Assembly: GCA_032586195.1 (NCBI GenBank)
Contig: JAWHQP010000026.1
Coordinates: forward strand, 1-7,674
Source: JAWHQP01 sp032586195
Lineage (GTDB): Bacteria; Pseudomonadota; Gammaproteobacteria; Enterobacterales; Pasteurellaceae
Length of the DNA stretch: 7,674 nt
Direction of reading: 5' to 3'
Of the stretch, positions 7,341 to 7,674 are shown piece by piece (positions within the stretch are counted from its first letter, which is position 1; every line of letters starts with the position of its first letter). The translations under genes were made by a program, and so were the position numbers. The notes beneath the pieces were generated by a model that was not told where the DNA came from, searched no databases, and saw only the letters and a list, made by a program, of their open reading frames with translations.

Positions 7341-7344
7341 TCCT
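7341..7344 (-). promoter_or_regulatory. Ribosome-binding site of the transporter gene
   Basis: The minus strand reads AGGA, then 7 nt, then the ATG at 7333. This supports the chosen start, which also gives a normal signal peptide. Confidence 0.7.
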
Positions 7345-7368
7345 AACAAAAAGTCAAGATACAACTGT

Positions 7369-7397
7369 ATTTTAATTTTTTTGTAGTTTATTAAAAA
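7369..7397 (-). promoter_or_regulatory. Weak sigma-70-like promoter candidate for the operon
   Basis: On the minus strand TAAAAT (7374-7369) matches the -10 box at five of six positions. The hexamer 17 nt upstream, TTTTTA (7397-7392), matches the -35 box at only three. The region is so A/T-rich that chance matches are likely. It is placed sensibly, ending 35 nt before the transporter ATG. Confidence 0.25.
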
Positions 7398-7411
7398 ACT
7401 CTGTAAAAATG

Positions 7412-7427
7412 AAGATCTTTGATCAAA
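7412..7427. repeat. Two adjacent palindromes each centred on a GATC site
   Basis: AAGATCTT (7412-7419) and TTTGATCAAA (7418-7427) are perfect palindromes overlapping by 2 bp. Their GATC cores lie at 7414-7417 and 7421-7424. They sit about 17-27 bp upstream of the -35 candidate. They could be operator or Dam-methylation sites, but no named regulator's consensus fits: FNR spacing is wrong and no full CRP site is present. Confidence 0.35.
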
Positions 7428-7440
7428 AAAAGAACAAGAA

Positions 7441-7452
7441 AGGGCTAACCCT
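7441..7452 (-). terminator. Short hairpin followed by a T-rich run, possible leader terminator
   Basis: The minus strand reads AGGG-TTAG-CCCT followed by TTCTTGTTCTTTTTTT (7440-7425). The stem is only 4 bp, so this is weak as an intrinsic terminator. It could end transcription from a gene to the right of the window, or act in the operon's own leader if the promoter lies farther upstream. Confidence 0.25.
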
Positions 7453-7481
7453 GTTTAACGACTTTTTCTGTCACAAACAGG
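7450..7481. repeat. 7-bp perfect inverted repeat overlapping the short hairpin
   Basis: On the plus strand CCTGTTT (7450-7456) and AAACAGG (7475-7481) are exact inverted copies with an 18-nt loop. Three bases are shared with the AGGG/CCCT hairpin at 7441-7452, so only one of the two structures can form at a time. Confidence 0.45.
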
Positions 7482-7641
7482 AATAAATGTCCGTTTCATT
7501 CAACATAAGGCTGTTCTGCCCACCTCTGCCGCTATCCCTCTATCTGTCCGATAAACATCAAAGTTTCCCTCTCAAAATATTCACGACCGGTTGATCAGCA
7601 AATTTGAAGAATAACTAAAAAAAACCAAACTGCGGTGCTGA

Positions 7642-7667
7642 TTTCAGGTGTTTTCAAAACTCTGAAA
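7642..7667. repeat. Nested inverted repeat near the right edge
   Basis: TTTCAG (7642-7647) pairs with CTGAAA (7662-7667). Inside it lies GTTTT-C-AAAAC (7650-7660), with a 2:1 bulge between the two stems. It is not followed directly by a T tract on either strand, so it is not a clear terminator. Its role is unknown. Confidence 0.4.
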
Positions 7668-7674
7668 AACAGCA

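Larger units (their letters stand above)
7334..7674. other. Upstream non-coding region of the operon
   Basis: 341 nt without a convincing gene on either strand. It is A/T-rich, especially 7345-7440. It holds the ribosome-binding site, promoter candidate, GATC palindromes and hairpins listed separately, plus an A8 run (7617-7624) and a one-mismatch uptake signal AACTGCGGT (7628-7636). The neighbouring gene to the right is not visible. Confidence 0.6.

Noticed and set aside
7464..7485. CRP-binding site
   Set aside because: The minus strand has one good half (TTTGTGA) but the second half does not match TCACA.

Overview
The window holds one two-partner secretion (type Vb) locus, read entirely on the minus strand. 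It starts with a control region at the right end (7334-7674), followed by a complete outer-membrane transporter gene (TpsB, FhaC/ShlB/CdiB type, 5585-7333). After a 57-nt gap comes the first 1842 codons of a very large filamentous-haemagglutinin-like exoprotein gene (TpsA, FhaB/CdiA type), which runs from 5527 leftwards off the window. I checked the exoprotein frame line by line: there is no in-frame stop between 5527 and base 1, so it is a single intact open frame cut only by the window edge.

The organism is most likely a gamma-proteobacterium of the family Pasteurellaceae. Two exact copies of the 9-bp Haemophilus-type uptake signal (AAGTGCGGT) occur, one in each orientation, along with several one-mismatch copies. 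This word would be expected well below once by chance in this length. The genus cannot be fixed from the sequence.

Layout of the exoprotein in reading order: an extended signal peptide (residues 1-75); a TPS secretion domain with a CxxC pair (about 90-210); a Ser/Asp-rich linker (283-296); a long block of about 20-residue beta-helical repeats (about 300-1000); a non-repetitive aromatic-rich stretch (about 1000-1275); a conserved Tyr-rich globular domain (about 1276-1416); and a second FHA block (1417-1842 and beyond). The C-terminal part, where a CdiA protein would carry its pretoxin domain and toxin, lies outside the window, as would any immunity gene. The locus may therefore encode a contact-dependent growth-inhibition effector or a plain adhesin, and the window does not decide between them.

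The two genes work together. Both proteins cross the inner membrane by Sec. The transporter's POTRA domains recognise the TPS domain of the exoprotein in the periplasm and thread it through the barrel, after which it folds on the surface as a beta-helical filament. The control region has a good ribosome-binding site, a weak promoter candidate, two closely spaced GATC palindromes and a pair of mutually exclusive hairpins. No other gene is visible in the window.
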